Positions 8,569-17,270 of a DNA stretch of 64,000 bases are shown here, piece after piece. A program made the translations under genes and the position numbers. The stretch comes from Bradyrhizobium erythrophlei. GTDB lineage: Bacteria > Pseudomonadota > Alphaproteobacteria > Rhizobiales > Xanthobacteraceae. Position 1 is the stretch's first letter; each line of letters begins with the position of its first letter. The notes beneath the pieces were generated by a model. It was not told the origin of the DNA. It searched no databases and saw only the letters and a list, made by a program, of their open reading frames with translations. The stretch is from NCBI GenBank assembly GCA_900129675.1, contig FSRD01000003.1, forward strand, positions 1,178,001-1,242,000. The letters are read 5' to 3'.

Positions 8569-9033
8569 TCACCCGCTCCGCTCCACACTAAGCCCTGCCT
8601 CTTCCCACGCGCACAGCTCTTCAAGCTTCGATATCCAGTCTCCGATTTCGGCTTCGTCGAACCCCCCTCCAGGTTCAAGCGAGGTGTAAAATCTTGTGAA
8701 TTGATCAGAACCGACGTCCGACGAGTAAGTAGTGTGCAGCTCATCGAGAACAATTTCGTTGGGGTTGACCCGAATACAGCTAAAAATGCCTTCCATAAAG
8801 TCGGTGTCGCCATGACGGAAACCAACGGTCAGACCTACATTCACGTCCACGATATTGCTTTCGAGAATGTTTTCGATCGCGCCACAAACCTCGCCTAAAG
8901 CGATCAGATCATTTCCTCGGCTTGCTAAGGGGGCGAGTGATCGTATCGCTTCCAAAAGATGCTCTAACGGTGCGACGTCTTCAACCCGGATCGGCCAGAT
9001 CACCTCAGTCGGTACGTCTTCCGAATCCGCCAT
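8569..9033 (-). CDS. Acidic hypothetical protein
   Basis: A 154-residue acidic protein (many Asp and Glu, few Lys) with no signal peptide or membrane segment. I do not recognise a family. Features are an N-terminal PTEVIWPIRVEDVAPLEHLLE and a C-terminal ISKLEELCAWEEAGL. AGGA lies 4-7 bp before the ATG at 9033. Coding bias is consistent and there is no competing frame on the other strand with a motif, so it is probably a real gene. Confidence 0.55.
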   Translation of the reverse strand: MADSEDVPTEVIWPIRVEDVAPLEHLLEAIRSLAPLASRGNDLIALGEVCGAIENILESNIVDVNVGLTVGFRHGDTDFMEGIFSCIRVNPNEIVLDELHTTYSSDVGSDQFTRFYTSLEPGGGFDEAEIGDWISKLEELCAWEEAGLSVERSG

Positions 9034-9254
9034 GGGTCCTAATTCTTATAAACTGAATATTGTCCCGTACTCATGATCAACGTCGCGCGACTGATTTCGG
9101 CCACCGCCTGTGCCAACGGACGCTTCCAATCATTTGTAGTTTGGATGCCCTTTGGGCCGCCTTTGACATCGTTACTAGCGAGCCCGAGAACTCCTGAAGC
9201 AGGGTCTGACGAAAGCAAGCTACCAGAGTGTTTCTAGCCACCGCAAGGCGAATC

Positions 9255-9285
9255 GGAACGATCGTTCCTAGAAAGATCGTTCCTA
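9255..9285. promoter_or_regulatory. Palindromic operator candidate upstream of XRE gene
   Basis: GGAACGATCGTTCC at 9255-9268 is a perfect 14-bp palindrome. The 11-mer GATCGTTCCTA occurs at 9260-9270 and again at 9275-9285, 15 bp apart. The pair sits 19-49 bp upstream of the XRE start codon at 9304, a typical place for autoregulation. Confidence 0.5.
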
Positions 9286-9303
9286 TCGTTGTGCCTTGTC
9301 GCC

Positions 9304-9549
9304 ATGGACCTGAAAGAGGCTATGGCGACAAATGTGCGTCGAGAACGCCATGCCAAGGAAATGACGCAAGAAGAGCTGGCCGATCGGGCGGGGCTGAGTT
9401 CACGCTATCTGGGTTCGATTGAACGAGGCGCGGTTTCAGCCAGCGTCACCGTATTAGGCCAACTAGCTCAGGCCTTGCGCGTCAGCCCGTGCGAATTGAT
9501 AGCCCAGCCGCAAGCTCGGAAGCCGTCCAGGATGGCCAGTAAACCCTGA
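9304..9549 (+). CDS. XRE-family helix-turn-helix regulator
   Basis: An 81-residue single-domain Cro/C1-type regulator: MATNVRRERHAKEMTQEEL, ADRAGLSSRYLGSIERG, then VLGQLAQALRVSPCELI. It should bind DNA as a dimer. The ATG at 9304 is preferred over the in-frame TTG at 9289 because the fold starts at MDLKEAMATNVR. The upstream palindrome (9255-9268) and its half-site repeat are likely binding sites. The next plus-strand gene, an exported protein at 9754, has its own palindrome and may be a target. Confidence 0.85.
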   Translation: MDLKEAMATNVRRERHAKEMTQEELADRAGLSSRYLGSIERGAVSASVTVLGQLAQALRVSPCELIAQPQARKPSRMASKP

Positions 9550-9708
9550 TCGATTCCCGTTCCTGCTCGTGCAACGGAGTCTGAACTTCGTTGTTGCCGA
9601 CATCGACGGTTGGTGGGGTCCTCGCCGGCAAACGGGCTCTGGTAAAGGGTAAATGTCCGGTAACTTTTACGCGCCCGAGTTGATATTTTTCTGCAACGGC
9701 ATCTTACT

Positions 9709-9723
9709 ACCTACAATGTAGGT
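9709..9723. promoter_or_regulatory. 15-bp palindrome upstream of exported protein gene
   Basis: ACCTACA-A-TGTAGGT is a perfect palindrome around one central base, 30 bp before the GTG at 9754. It is followed by AAGAATTCTT at 9727-9736. Its place suggests a repressor operator, possibly for the XRE protein at 9304-9549; the sequence differs from the palindrome near that gene. Confidence 0.4.
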
Positions 9724-9753
9724 TCGAAGAATTCTTTCTTCGGAGTTACTTCA

Positions 9754-10350
9754 GTGATTGCTCGCCGAATTTCAGCCCTCGCATCTGTCGTCACCTGTCT
9801 GTTCGTTTCCCCGGCATCGGACGTCCAAGCAGCTCAAGCCTCGTCTGGTGTGGTGACCCGCGTCTACACTCACATCGACGATGCGCGATCAAGCAAACCG
9901 GGCCCGTGCAAGACGACCCGTATATCCGGAGACAAGGAAGAACCCATAGTTGAGGAGCGTTGCCCACCCGGACCGAATGGCTGGCCAGTCACTATTGTCT
10001 ACGAAGACGCGCGGGCGATCGTAACGTTCGGTCGGCAGGAGGAGAGCGGCGGCATCGTAATCGGCACCTTGAACGGAACGTTCGCTGATCCCCACAGTGT
10101 GATTGAGTGGCGCGTTTTGAACGGAGCGCCCTTTGCCGTGATCCACCGATATTTCTTCGACAACCGACAGGCACTCACCATCCATCGGCTAAATGGCGAC
10201 ATGACTTCCTGCGTCGCAGCCGTCGTAAACGTCGAACGTGGGCGCGACGCGAACACGGAAGCTGTCAGGATAGCCGATGAGATTGTGCCAACATTCCGCT
10301 GCGCGAGCGACAAGATGATCATCGTCGGTCACGCCGCTCGAAACCCATGA
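9754..10350 (+). CDS. Exported protein of unknown function, paralogue of 12693-14003
   Basis: A 198-residue protein with a signal peptide (ARRISALASVVTCLFVSPAS, cleavage near VQAAQA). The mature part has conserved Cys pairs (GPCKTT, EERCPPGPNGW) and the pattern IEWRVLNGAPFAVIHRYF. The same order of motifs (CKSTR, WRCAGPNGF, MEWRVRDGMPIAAIIGRW, CAVAV, FRCG) occurs in the N-terminal half of the protein encoded at 12693-14003, so the two are paralogues. The role is unknown; it is probably periplasmic. The start is GTG at 9754 with a weak GGAG upstream. Confidence 0.75.
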   Translation: MIARRISALASVVTCLFVSPASDVQAAQASSGVVTRVYTHIDDARSSKPGPCKTTRISGDKEEPIVEERCPPGPNGWPVTIVYEDARAIVTFGRQEESGGIVIGTLNGTFADPHSVIEWRVLNGAPFAVIHRYFFDNRQALTIHRLNGDMTSCVAAVVNVERGRDANTEAVRIADEIVPTFRCASDKMIIVGHAARNP

Positions 10351-10446
10351 AAGGAACATATCTGCAAGCAATCTCGGCAAAATCAACAATTTCATCACTT
10401 CAGGCGGCTTGCCATTCATAGAGTTTCGAAGAGGAAAGATAATTAT

Positions 10447-10791
10447 ATGTCCAGTGTTGAAGTAAGATCAGAACTAACCGGCGTCAACAAGACGTTGCCA
10501 ACGATCGCATGGGCATTGTGCCTAGTGGGGGCATGGCCTATCGGCCTCATCATCGCCTATGTCGATCGCAGCAAGACGACCGAGGTCTATGCGTCTCACT
10601 ATAGCTACCTGATCCGTACGATCTGGATCGGGATGCTGTTTGGCTTTGTTAGTCTACTTCTCAGCGTCATTGCCATTGGCTTTTTCACTTGGATCGCGAC
10701 GGCGATCTGGTACCTCGTTCGATGCGTGAAGGGACTGGTGCTTTTGGTTCGCGACGAGCCCATATCAAACCCCGGAACCTGGCTCGTCTAA
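10447..10791 (+). CDS. COG3671-like small inner-membrane protein
   Basis: A 114-residue protein with three hydrophobic segments: WALCLVGAWPIGLIIAYV (about 23-40), IWIGMLFGFVSLLLSVIAIGFF (about 58-79) and ATAIWYLVRCVKGLVLLV (about 84-101). The motifs IIAYVDRS, SHYSYLIRTIWIG and VRCVKGLVLL match the COG3671/DUF4870-like family of uncharacterised membrane proteins. AGAGG lies 12 bp upstream of the ATG. No enzymatic role is known. Confidence 0.75.
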   Translation: MSSVEVRSELTGVNKTLPTIAWALCLVGAWPIGLIIAYVDRSKTTEVYASHYSYLIRTIWIGMLFGFVSLLLSVIAIGFFTWIATAIWYLVRCVKGLVLLVRDEPISNPGTWLV

Positions 10792-11008
10792 CGCGCTGCC
10801 GGAACCTCGGCCAAAGCTAGAGCAACGGTCACCAGTAACGTAACCAGCGGTCGGGGGAGGCACACGCGAATGTGTCTGCATAGGACCGCTGGCTATTTAT
10901 CCCTCAGCAATGAACGACAGTGAAAACATCGGGTACTCGTCCGTAAGATCTCTACCAACTCCGCGCGCCATAACGCGACGCCAGGAACAAACTTGTCAGG
11001 GAACATTC

Positions 11009-11734
11009 GTGAGCAACATTCGGTTAACCTATCGCTTCCTATTCCAATTGGCATTCGCTGGCCTTGCGTGCGCTCCCGCCATAGCCGAGGCCGGTCAGAT
11101 CTACTCGCCAGAGCAGATAGCTGGCTTATCCATTGCTGATCTCAAGATTGGCATGTCTGCTGTAGATGCCGAGCATATTGTCTCCGGAGCCGGTTATGAG
11201 GGCAGTTTTGCGGCCACGATCGAGGAGAAAACAGCAGCTCAGTGGATCAAATTTGATAGAGCCTTATTTCTATTCAGATTCATTGACGCCTCTGGAACCG
11301 CCAGATTGTGGAGAATCAGATTTGGTCAAAAGTTCGATGTGCCACAGTCGATCGATGTGCTGAAGAAAAAAGTCATCGAGAGATATGGGGAGCCGTCCGA
11401 GATCGACGGAACGAATGGCGATCTTGTCTATCACACGCCGTTTAAGCTGGATCATGGTATCACAAGGACATGCTATGCGAGCGGCAGTCCGACCTGCTGG
11501 GACACTGCCATGTTGGGTACAAAATATAGGCAGCCGACCGAAATGGAGGCCGCCTATGTCGCCGAGATTGAAAGCCCCGAGATGCGGGTCTCAATCACGC
11601 CAACGACGATGTACCTGGACCTTCGATCATTCGGCCTTGCATCAGAATCGGAGCGAAGGCGCAATCTATCAGCCGCCACCGCAATCGAAAAGAAGCGGGT
11701 CGAAAATGCAAAGCAACTTGATCTCGGCTTTTAA
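11009..11734 (+). CDS. Exported hypothetical protein
   Basis: A 241-residue protein beginning with a signal peptide (VSNIRLTYRFLFQLAFAGLACAPAIAEAG). The GTG at 11009 is chosen because AGGGA lies 6 bp upstream and it opens the signal peptide; an upstream ATG at 10910 would add 33 unlikely residues. The mature part contains LKIGMSAVDAEHIVSGAGY, a pattern often seen in small SmpA/OmlA-like lipoprotein domains, and one Cys pair (TRTCYASGSPTCWD). The function is unknown. The next gene starts 13 bp downstream, so they are likely co-transcribed. Confidence 0.7.
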   Translation: MSNIRLTYRFLFQLAFAGLACAPAIAEAGQIYSPEQIAGLSIADLKIGMSAVDAEHIVSGAGYEGSFAATIEEKTAAQWIKFDRALFLFRFIDASGTARLWRIRFGQKFDVPQSIDVLKKKVIERYGEPSEIDGTNGDLVYHTPFKLDHGITRTCYASGSPTCWDTAMLGTKYRQPTEMEAAYVAEIESPEMRVSITPTTMYLDLRSFGLASESERRRNLSAATAIEKKRVENAKQLDLGF

Positions 11735-11747
11735 TTCAGGACTTGCC

Positions 11748-12389
11748 ATGCGCTTCCTTCACGCCATTATCGCAGTCATTTCTTTCGCCGCACCTGTATC
11801 TGCGATGGCTTACGAGTTCAGTGCGGAGAACGCTTACATCGCATACACAAAGCTGATCAATCCGGCGGATATGGCTCCCTACGTCTCGGTCTTCGCGAGC
11901 CGCTTCACGCCAACCACACTAGAACGGAAGAGCGAGTTCTCTAAACCCCGAACTTCCGAGGATGCTGCCGTGATCCTAGCTAAGGAGGTCTCGCAATTCG
12001 ACTTCAGAGAACCGTTCACAGTTTCCACTGAAGGTGCTTTCGGTGAATATAATTTTAGTCGAAGCGAGTTTGACTTTAGGCCAGTCTCGGCGGCCACCTC
12101 CTTTCGCAGCGGCCCTGCGTGGTCCAGAGCGCCTGGCGATATTGAGGTCGTATTTTTGAATACTCAGGCCTTCCACGGCCTTCCAATGGATGCGGCGGCT
12201 GCAGAGCGCTTTGTGCGCGAGAAGCCAGACAGAAGGGTTTTCATGGACCTTGAGTTCGTGCCGGACAGCGCGATTGAGGGATCAGACAAGATTCGAGCGA
12301 AAGTTACGCGGATCGATGTCTTTGCCGACCCCGCCCACCGCAAGTTGATCTATACATTTGCTGGGGTGGATGTGAAGCGGAGCAATTAA
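11748..12389 (+). CDS. Exported hypothetical protein
   Basis: A 213-residue protein with a signal peptide (MRFLHAIIAVISFAAPVSAMA). The mature part starts YEFSAENAYIAY and ends FAGVDVKRSN; the central region is rich in Phe, Arg and Glu, with no Cys. I recognise no family. The start at 11748 has TCAGGA 5 bp upstream. It lies 13 bp after the preceding exported protein gene, and the pair probably acts together in the periplasm. Confidence 0.65.
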   Translation: MRFLHAIIAVISFAAPVSAMAYEFSAENAYIAYTKLINPADMAPYVSVFASRFTPTTLERKSEFSKPRTSEDAAVILAKEVSQFDFREPFTVSTEGAFGEYNFSRSEFDFRPVSAATSFRSGPAWSRAPGDIEVVFLNTQAFHGLPMDAAAAERFVREKPDRRVFMDLEFVPDSAIEGSDKIRAKVTRIDVFADPAHRKLIYTFAGVDVKRSN

Positions 12390-12692
12390 GCCAATCAGCT
12401 TAATACCTCAGAGCTCCTTGCAATCTGACCAGGCCGACGTCAGCGACCTTCCTGATGAAGATCATAGCCGGCCTGACGTTCAGCTCAGGGATAGTCTCGG
12501 AATTGACATGCTCCCGCGGCGGGTGTCCGCGCTGAATATGTCATGACTGTTTGCTCGTCGGTCAACACTAGCGTGCCTTTCCCGGGTCAGCGTTGTCCAA
12601 GCTCGTTAAAATGCGAGATTATTAGCCTGCAATCTTTTGAAAACTCGGAGCTATCATTAGCTGGCCCAATGATCGACAATGGAGGCTCGAAA
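12390..12692. other. Intergenic stretch, no gene seen
   Basis: About 300 bp between two exported protein genes. No motif-bearing frame, repeat or clear terminator was found. Confidence 0.4.
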
Positions 12693-14003
12693 GTGCGCCG
12701 TTTTGGTTTTGCCTTATTTGCATTGTCATTCGCAATCTTGGGCCTACCGAACGCGCAAGCCACGGACGGCCTGATCATGCCGGCCAGCGGCGACGCCTGC
12801 AAGAGCACACGGATGGACGCCGAACATGCCGCCGAGGAGAGCGAGTGGCGATGCGCGGGACCCAACGGCTTCAGCGTCAGATATAATGACGTCGTAACAC
12901 AGGGCGGCGTTACCATCACTTATCGCGGCAAGGACTTGCCCGACCAGGATATGACGTGGTCGCCAGCACGATCGGGAATTGGCAGCCGCATGGAATGGCG
13001 CGTCAGGGATGGGATGCCCATCGCCGCCATCATAGGCCGCTGGCGTCGGCCGGAAGAAGCCCATGGTTCTACTGACGCGGATGTTGAGGAGTTGTTGATC
13101 GTAAAAGTTACGCCAACTTCCGCCTGCGCCGTCGCCGTGATCGGTGGCTTGCAGCCGCAGGCGATGGCTGCCGCGCGGGACATGGCCGATCGCAAGGCCG
13201 CCGGCTTCAGATGCGGCGTCGATCACCCATCCACCAGCAGCAGTCCGGTTTTGGACGCGGTGAAGACGCTCGACAATTATTTCGCCACCGTCGAATTCCT
13301 TGACCATAATGGTTCAATCGTTGAGCTGAACAGATCTTCTGAGGGCGTCATCGAGATTCGTTACCGTGAGCCGAGAGCCTCTCTTGCCATCGCACCGGGA
13401 GCACTACTGTTTCACGGCAGCGAGCATGACGGCCAAGTTAAAGGCGAGGCTTTTGTGTTCAAGACCGGATGCCCGCCCGCCGGTTATCAGGTATCGGGCC
13501 GTCGGTTGGATGGCGTACTCTCTCTCGAGGGCGCCGCGCCGCGACGCGGCACCAGTTGCTCCCTGCTTGGGCTATCGAAATCCTCAAAGCATTCGTATTT
13601 GGCCTTCGAACAGGAACCGATCCTGAGCCCCGCCGCGGCGGAAGCCGACTCGCTTCCAATCGAACGCGGTTATTACGTCCGCAGTGACAGCCCCTGCCAG
13701 CAGGCCTCGAACGCCACAATCAAGCTCTACACCGGCATTTCCTTTGGAACGGCCCATGCCGAATGCCGAGCGCCCGTCATCGAGAAATTGCCCGATGGCT
13801 CGCATCAGATAACCGAACAATGCAGGGATACCGAGGTTGACGGTACGCCGTGGACTGCTGTCACCGCTCGATATGCGGTGAGAAGCCGAACGGAATTCAC
13901 AGGCACAACTTCTTTTGAGAAGGCCGCCTACCGGTACTGCAAACAGTCCGACCTGCCCGAGCCCTGGCGGACCATGGACCTTCGCTCTGTCGGCGCCAGA
14001 TAG
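12693..14003 (+). CDS. Exported two-part protein, paralogue of 9754-10350
   Basis: A 436-residue protein with a signal peptide (VRRFGFALFALSFAILGLPNAQA). The GTG at 12693 is preferred because GGAGG lies 7 bp upstream. Residues about 25-170 repeat the motif order of the protein at 9754-10350 (Cys-Lys-Ser-Thr-Arg, RCAGPNGF, MEWRVRDGMPIAAI, CAVAVIGG, FRCG). The second half has further Cys residues (FKTGCPPAGYQVSG, SPCQQASNATIKLY, EQCRDTEVDGTPW) and looks like a separate all-beta domain. The many paired Cys suggest disulphides and a periplasmic place. The function is unknown. Confidence 0.7.
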   Translation: MRRFGFALFALSFAILGLPNAQATDGLIMPASGDACKSTRMDAEHAAEESEWRCAGPNGFSVRYNDVVTQGGVTITYRGKDLPDQDMTWSPARSGIGSRMEWRVRDGMPIAAIIGRWRRPEEAHGSTDADVEELLIVKVTPTSACAVAVIGGLQPQAMAAARDMADRKAAGFRCGVDHPSTSSSPVLDAVKTLDNYFATVEFLDHNGSIVELNRSSEGVIEIRYREPRASLAIAPGALLFHGSEHDGQVKGEAFVFKTGCPPAGYQVSGRRLDGVLSLEGAAPRRGTSCSLLGLSKSSKHSYLAFEQEPILSPAAAEADSLPIERGYYVRSDSPCQQASNATIKLYTGISFGTAHAECRAPVIEKLPDGSHQITEQCRDTEVDGTPWTAVTARYAVRSRTEFTGTTSFEKAAYRYCKQSDLPEPWRTMDLRSVGAR

Positions 14004-14228
14004 ACCCGCACAACAGGCCGCTTCCGTATTCTCCTCCCCTCGTAGACCCTATGGGACGAAAAACGGATTCAAGTCAGACATCTCGCCATGTCCCAGTGCC
14101 GCCAATAGGGGACACCTCACCATGATTTTGCAGGCTGAGAGACTGGGACTGTGAACTGAACAGAGCCCCTTGGGGGCAAATCCCATTGACCCGCGCCGTG
14201 CAAAAATCATGATTTATGCACAAAATCG

Positions 14229-14257
14229 TTGACCCATATAGAATGCGGCTTTATGAT
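14229..14257 (+). promoter_or_regulatory. Strong sigma-70-like promoter for serine recombinase
   Basis: TTGACC (14229-14234) and TATGAT (14252-14257) are spaced by exactly 17 bp. The pair lies 33 bp upstream of the recombinase ATG at 14290, with GGAGGG as ribosome site in between. Confidence 0.6.
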
Positions 14258-14289
14258 GTGCATATTATATGTGCGAAATGGAGGGCAAT

Positions 14290-14835
14290 ATGGCGGTTTA
14301 CGGATACGCGCGGGTAAGCACCGACGGTCAGTCTCTATCCGCCCAATTAGCCGAGCTAAAAGCAGCAAAATGCGAGAAGATATTTCAGGAGAAGATCAGT
14401 GGCGCTCGGTCGGACCGCAAGCAGCTGATGCGCCTGATGGGGGTTCTCGCAAAGGGGGACGTGTTGGTCATCACCCGGCTCGATCGATTGGCGAGGTCCA
14501 CGCGTGATCTCCTCAATCTGCTGGGGACGATCGCGGAAAAGGGGGCGGGGTTCAAATCCCTGAGAGATACTTGGGCTGACACCACGACGGCGCATGGCCG
14601 ATTGATGCTGACCGTTTTGGGCGGTCTCGCCGAGTTCGAGCGCGAACTAATCCGGACGCGGACCGGCGAGGGGCGCGAGCGTGCGAAGGCGAGGGGGGTA
14701 ATCCTTGGTCGGAAGCCGAAGCTGACCAGCCATCAGAGAAGGGAAGCGATTGCACGTCGGGAGGCGGGCGAGGTGCTTACGGACATTGCTCGGTCCTACA
14801 ACGTCAGTCACTCAACGATCAGCCGCCTGAGCTAA
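14290..14835 (+). CDS. Serine site-specific recombinase (Tn3-resolvase type)
   Basis: A 181-residue small serine recombinase: catalytic Ser10 in YGYARVSTDGQ, then ITRLDRLARSTRDLLNLL, LTVLGGLAEFERELIRTRT and a C-terminal HTH (VLTDIARSYNVSHSTISRL). GGAGGG lies 5 bp before the ATG at 14290. It resembles resolvases of Tn3-like transposons more than the recombinase at 3621, so the two are not recent duplicates. No matching transposase is nearby, so it is either the remains of a transposon or the mobility gene of the defence island that follows. Confidence 0.9.
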   Translation: MAVYGYARVSTDGQSLSAQLAELKAAKCEKIFQEKISGARSDRKQLMRLMGVLAKGDVLVITRLDRLARSTRDLLNLLGTIAEKGAGFKSLRDTWADTTTAHGRLMLTVLGGLAEFERELIRTRTGEGRERAKARGVILGRKPKLTSHQRREAIARREAGEVLTDIARSYNVSHSTISRLS

Positions 14836-15024
14836 CAATCAATCAACGAGAGAGTTTTCGCTGCTAGGCCGCTAGAATGCCCCGGGGATCGGCGTCTGCA
14901 CCTCGCGGAACGAAGTCTAAGGCTGCCGCTAGTGCCGTCAGGCTCACCGGCATCAAGCTCATCCGTGCATCCAATCAGTAAGCTGTCTCCCGAGTTCACA
15001 GGTCAGAACCGACCTTGATAAAGG

Positions 15025-15037
15025 GGCCAAAATGGCC
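15025..15037. promoter_or_regulatory. Palindrome upstream of Phd-like antitoxin
   Basis: GGCCA-AAA-TGGCC is a perfect inverted repeat 33 bp upstream of the antitoxin ATG. Phd/YefM proteins bind such operators and repress their own operon, so this is a candidate control site for the whole restriction operon. Confidence 0.4.
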
Positions 15038-15069
15038 AAAAGTCGCGTTGATTCGGGCAGGGCTACAAC

Positions 15070-15291
15070 ATGCAGAGCATATCGGCCAAAGAAGCCAAAT
15101 ACGGCTTTGGACGCCTCATCGATTTGGCCCGTGCGGAGCCCGTAACCGTTGAGAAGCACGGGCGGCCGGTCGTCGTTGTGCTGGCGATCGAAGAATATGA
15201 GAAGCTTCGCGAAATCGCGAACGAGGCCGCGGCGCCGGCAAGCGCTCGCGTGAAGCGGCCCGGGAAGTCCGGGGGAACGGTCAATACATGA
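15070..15291 (+). CDS. Phd/YefM-family antitoxin-like protein, without a toxin gene
   Basis: A 73-residue protein with the Phd/YefM fold: MQSISAKEAKYGFGRLIDLA, AEPVTVEKHGRPVVVVLAIEEYEKL. The family binds DNA through its N-terminus and neutralises a toxin through its C-terminus. No Doc, YoeB or other partner follows; instead its stop overlaps the hsdM start (ATGA). It may therefore have become the autoregulator of the type I restriction operon. The C-terminus is short and basic (ASARVKRPGKSGG), unlike a toxin-binding tail. Confidence 0.8.
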   Translation: MQSISAKEAKYGFGRLIDLARAEPVTVEKHGRPVVVVLAIEEYEKLREIANEAAAPASARVKRPGKSGGTVNT

Positions 15292-17270
15292 GTAACGGTG
15301 ATCTGAACTGGATTGCGAACTTCATTTGGGGGATCGCCGATGACGCCCTGCGTGATCTTTATGTGCGCGGCAAGTATCGCGATGTGATCCTGCCCATGAT
15401 GGTGCTGCGGCGTCTTGATGCGGTGCTGGAATCCACAAAAGCCGCCGTGCTGTCGATGAAGGATAATCTCGACAAGGCGGGCATCACCAATCAGGACGCG
15501 GCGCTTCGCCAGGCGGCGGGACAGGCATTCTACAACACATCACGCTTCAATCTGCGGGATCTTCGCAACCGCGCGTCGCAGGCCCAGTTGAAGGCCGATT
15601 TCGAAGCGTTCCTTGACGGCTTTTCGCCGAACGTGCAGGAGATCCTCGACAATTTTGAGTTCCGCAACCAGCTGCCGAAGCTGTCGAAGGCCGACGTGCT
15701 CGGGACGCTGATCGAGAAGTTCCTCGATAGCTCGATCAATCTCGGCCCGAAGCCGGTGCTGAACGGCGACGGCTCGGTCAAGCATCCCGGCCTCGACAAC
15801 CACGCGATGGGCACGATCTTCGAGGAGCTAGTTCGCCGCTTCAACGAAGCCAACAACGAGGAAGCGGGCGAGCACTGGACGCCGCGCGATGCCGTGAAAC
15901 TCATGGCCAAGCTGATCTTCGTGCCGATCGCCGATCAGATCCAATCCGGAACTTACCTCCTTTATGACGGAGCGTGCGGCACCGGCGGCATGCTGACCGT
16001 CGGCGAGGAGACGCTGAAGGCACTCGCCAGCCAGCACGGCAAGCAGGTCTCCACCCACCTCTTCGGGCAGGAGATCAACGGCGAGACTTACGCCATCGCC
16101 AAGGCCGATCTGCTGCTCAAGGGCGAAGGCGAAGAGGCTGACAACATCGTCGGCGGCCCGGAATGGTCGACGTTGGCGAACGACGCCTTTCCGTCCAAGG
16201 AATTCGACTTCATGCTGTCGAACCCGCCCTACGGCAAAAGCTGGAAGAGTGATCAGGAACGCATGGGCGGCAAGGGCGGCATGCGCGATCCGCGCTTCGT
16301 GATCGAGCACGCAGGCGATCCCGAATACAGCCTGGTTACACGCTCCAGCGACGGGCAGATGCTGTTCCTGGCGAACATGCTGTCGAAGATGAAGCACAAC
16401 ACGCCGTTGGGATCACGCATCGCCGAGGTCCACAACGGCTCGTCGCTGTTCACCGGCGATGCGGGTAGCGGCGAAAGCAATGTGCGGCGTTGGGTCATCG
16501 AGAACGATTGGCTGGAAGCCATCGTCGCCCTGCCGCTGAACATGTTCTACAACACCGGCATCGCCACCTATGTCTGGGTGCTGTCGAACCGCAAGCCCGG
16601 CAACCGGCGCGGCAAGGTGCAACTGATCGACGCGACGGCTTGGTTCCGTCCGCTGCGCAAGAACCTCGGCAAAAAGAACTGCGAACTAGCCGACGCCGAT
16701 ATCGAACGCATTCTTGAGGCCTTTGTCGCGTTCGAAGAGACCGAGCAATCCCGTATCTTCGACAACGCCGAGTTCGGCTATTCGAAGGTCACGGTCGAGC
16801 GCCCCTTGCGCGCGAGCGGTATCGAGGCAGCCCGCGCCTATGCGCCGAAGGAGATCAAGGCGCTGAAGGACGAAGGGCGGATCGCTGAAGATGGTGCGCC
16901 GATCATCCGCCGCATTCACAAGCCGGGGAAGATCGAAGCCGATCCGTTACGCGGACTGTTCCCGTTGACGATCGATGGCAAGCGTTGTGTGGTTGAATAT
17001 GAGCCCGATAGCGACTTGCGCGACACCGAGACGGTGCCGTTGAAGGAGCCGGGCGGGATCGAGGCCTTCATCCGCCGCGAGGTACTGCCGCATGCGCCCG
17101 ACGCCTGGGTCGACGAGGCCAAGACCACTATCGGCTACGAGATCAGCTTCACCCGCTATTTCTACAAGCCGCAGCCCTTGCGCCCGCTTGACGCCATCCG
17201 CGCCGATATTCTGGCTATGGAACGCGAAACCGATGGCCTGATGGCCGAAATCATCGGAGCCGCCCGATGA
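15288..17270 (+). CDS. hsdM: Type I restriction-modification methyltransferase subunit HsdM
   Basis: A 660-residue N6-adenine methyltransferase subunit. An N-terminal HsdM_N helical domain (IWGIADDALRDLYVRGKYRDVILPMMVLRRLDAVLE) is followed by the SAM-binding motif DGACGTGGMLT (about 226-236) and the catalytic LSNPPYGKSW (about 310-319). It transfers methyl groups from S-adenosylmethionine to adenine at the site chosen by HsdS. It overlaps the antitoxin-like gene and hsdS by 4 bp each (ATGA), so the operon is translationally coupled. It appears intact. Confidence 0.95.
   Translation: MSNGDLNWIANFIWGIADDALRDLYVRGKYRDVILPMMVLRRLDAVLESTKAAVLSMKDNLDKAGITNQDAALRQAAGQAFYNTSRFNLRDLRNRASQAQLKADFEAFLDGFSPNVQEILDNFEFRNQLPKLSKADVLGTLIEKFLDSSINLGPKPVLNGDGSVKHPGLDNHAMGTIFEELVRRFNEANNEEAGEHWTPRDAVKLMAKLIFVPIADQIQSGTYLLYDGACGTGGMLTVGEETLKALASQHGKQVSTHLFGQEINGETYAIAKADLLLKGEGEEADNIVGGPEWSTLANDAFPSKEFDFMLSNPPYGKSWKSDQERMGGKGGMRDPRFVIEHAGDPEYSLVTRSSDGQMLFLANMLSKMKHNTPLGSRIAEVHNGSSLFTGDAGSGESNVRRWVIENDWLEAIVALPLNMFYNTGIATYVWVLSNRKPGNRRGKVQLIDATAWFRPLRKNLGKKNCELADADIERILEAFVAFEETEQSRIFDNAEFGYSKVTVERPLRASGIEAARAYAPKEIKALKDEGRIAEDGAPIIRRIHKPGKIEADPLRGLFPLTIDGKRCVVEYEPDSDLRDTETVPLKEPGGIEAFIRREVLPHAPDAWVDEAKTTIGYEISFTRYFYKPQPLRPLDAIRADILAMERETDGLMAEIIGAAR

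Noticed and set aside
14545..14570. GGGTTCAAATCCC, like a tRNA T-arm
   Set aside because: It lies inside the serine recombinase gene and no other tRNA arms surround it.
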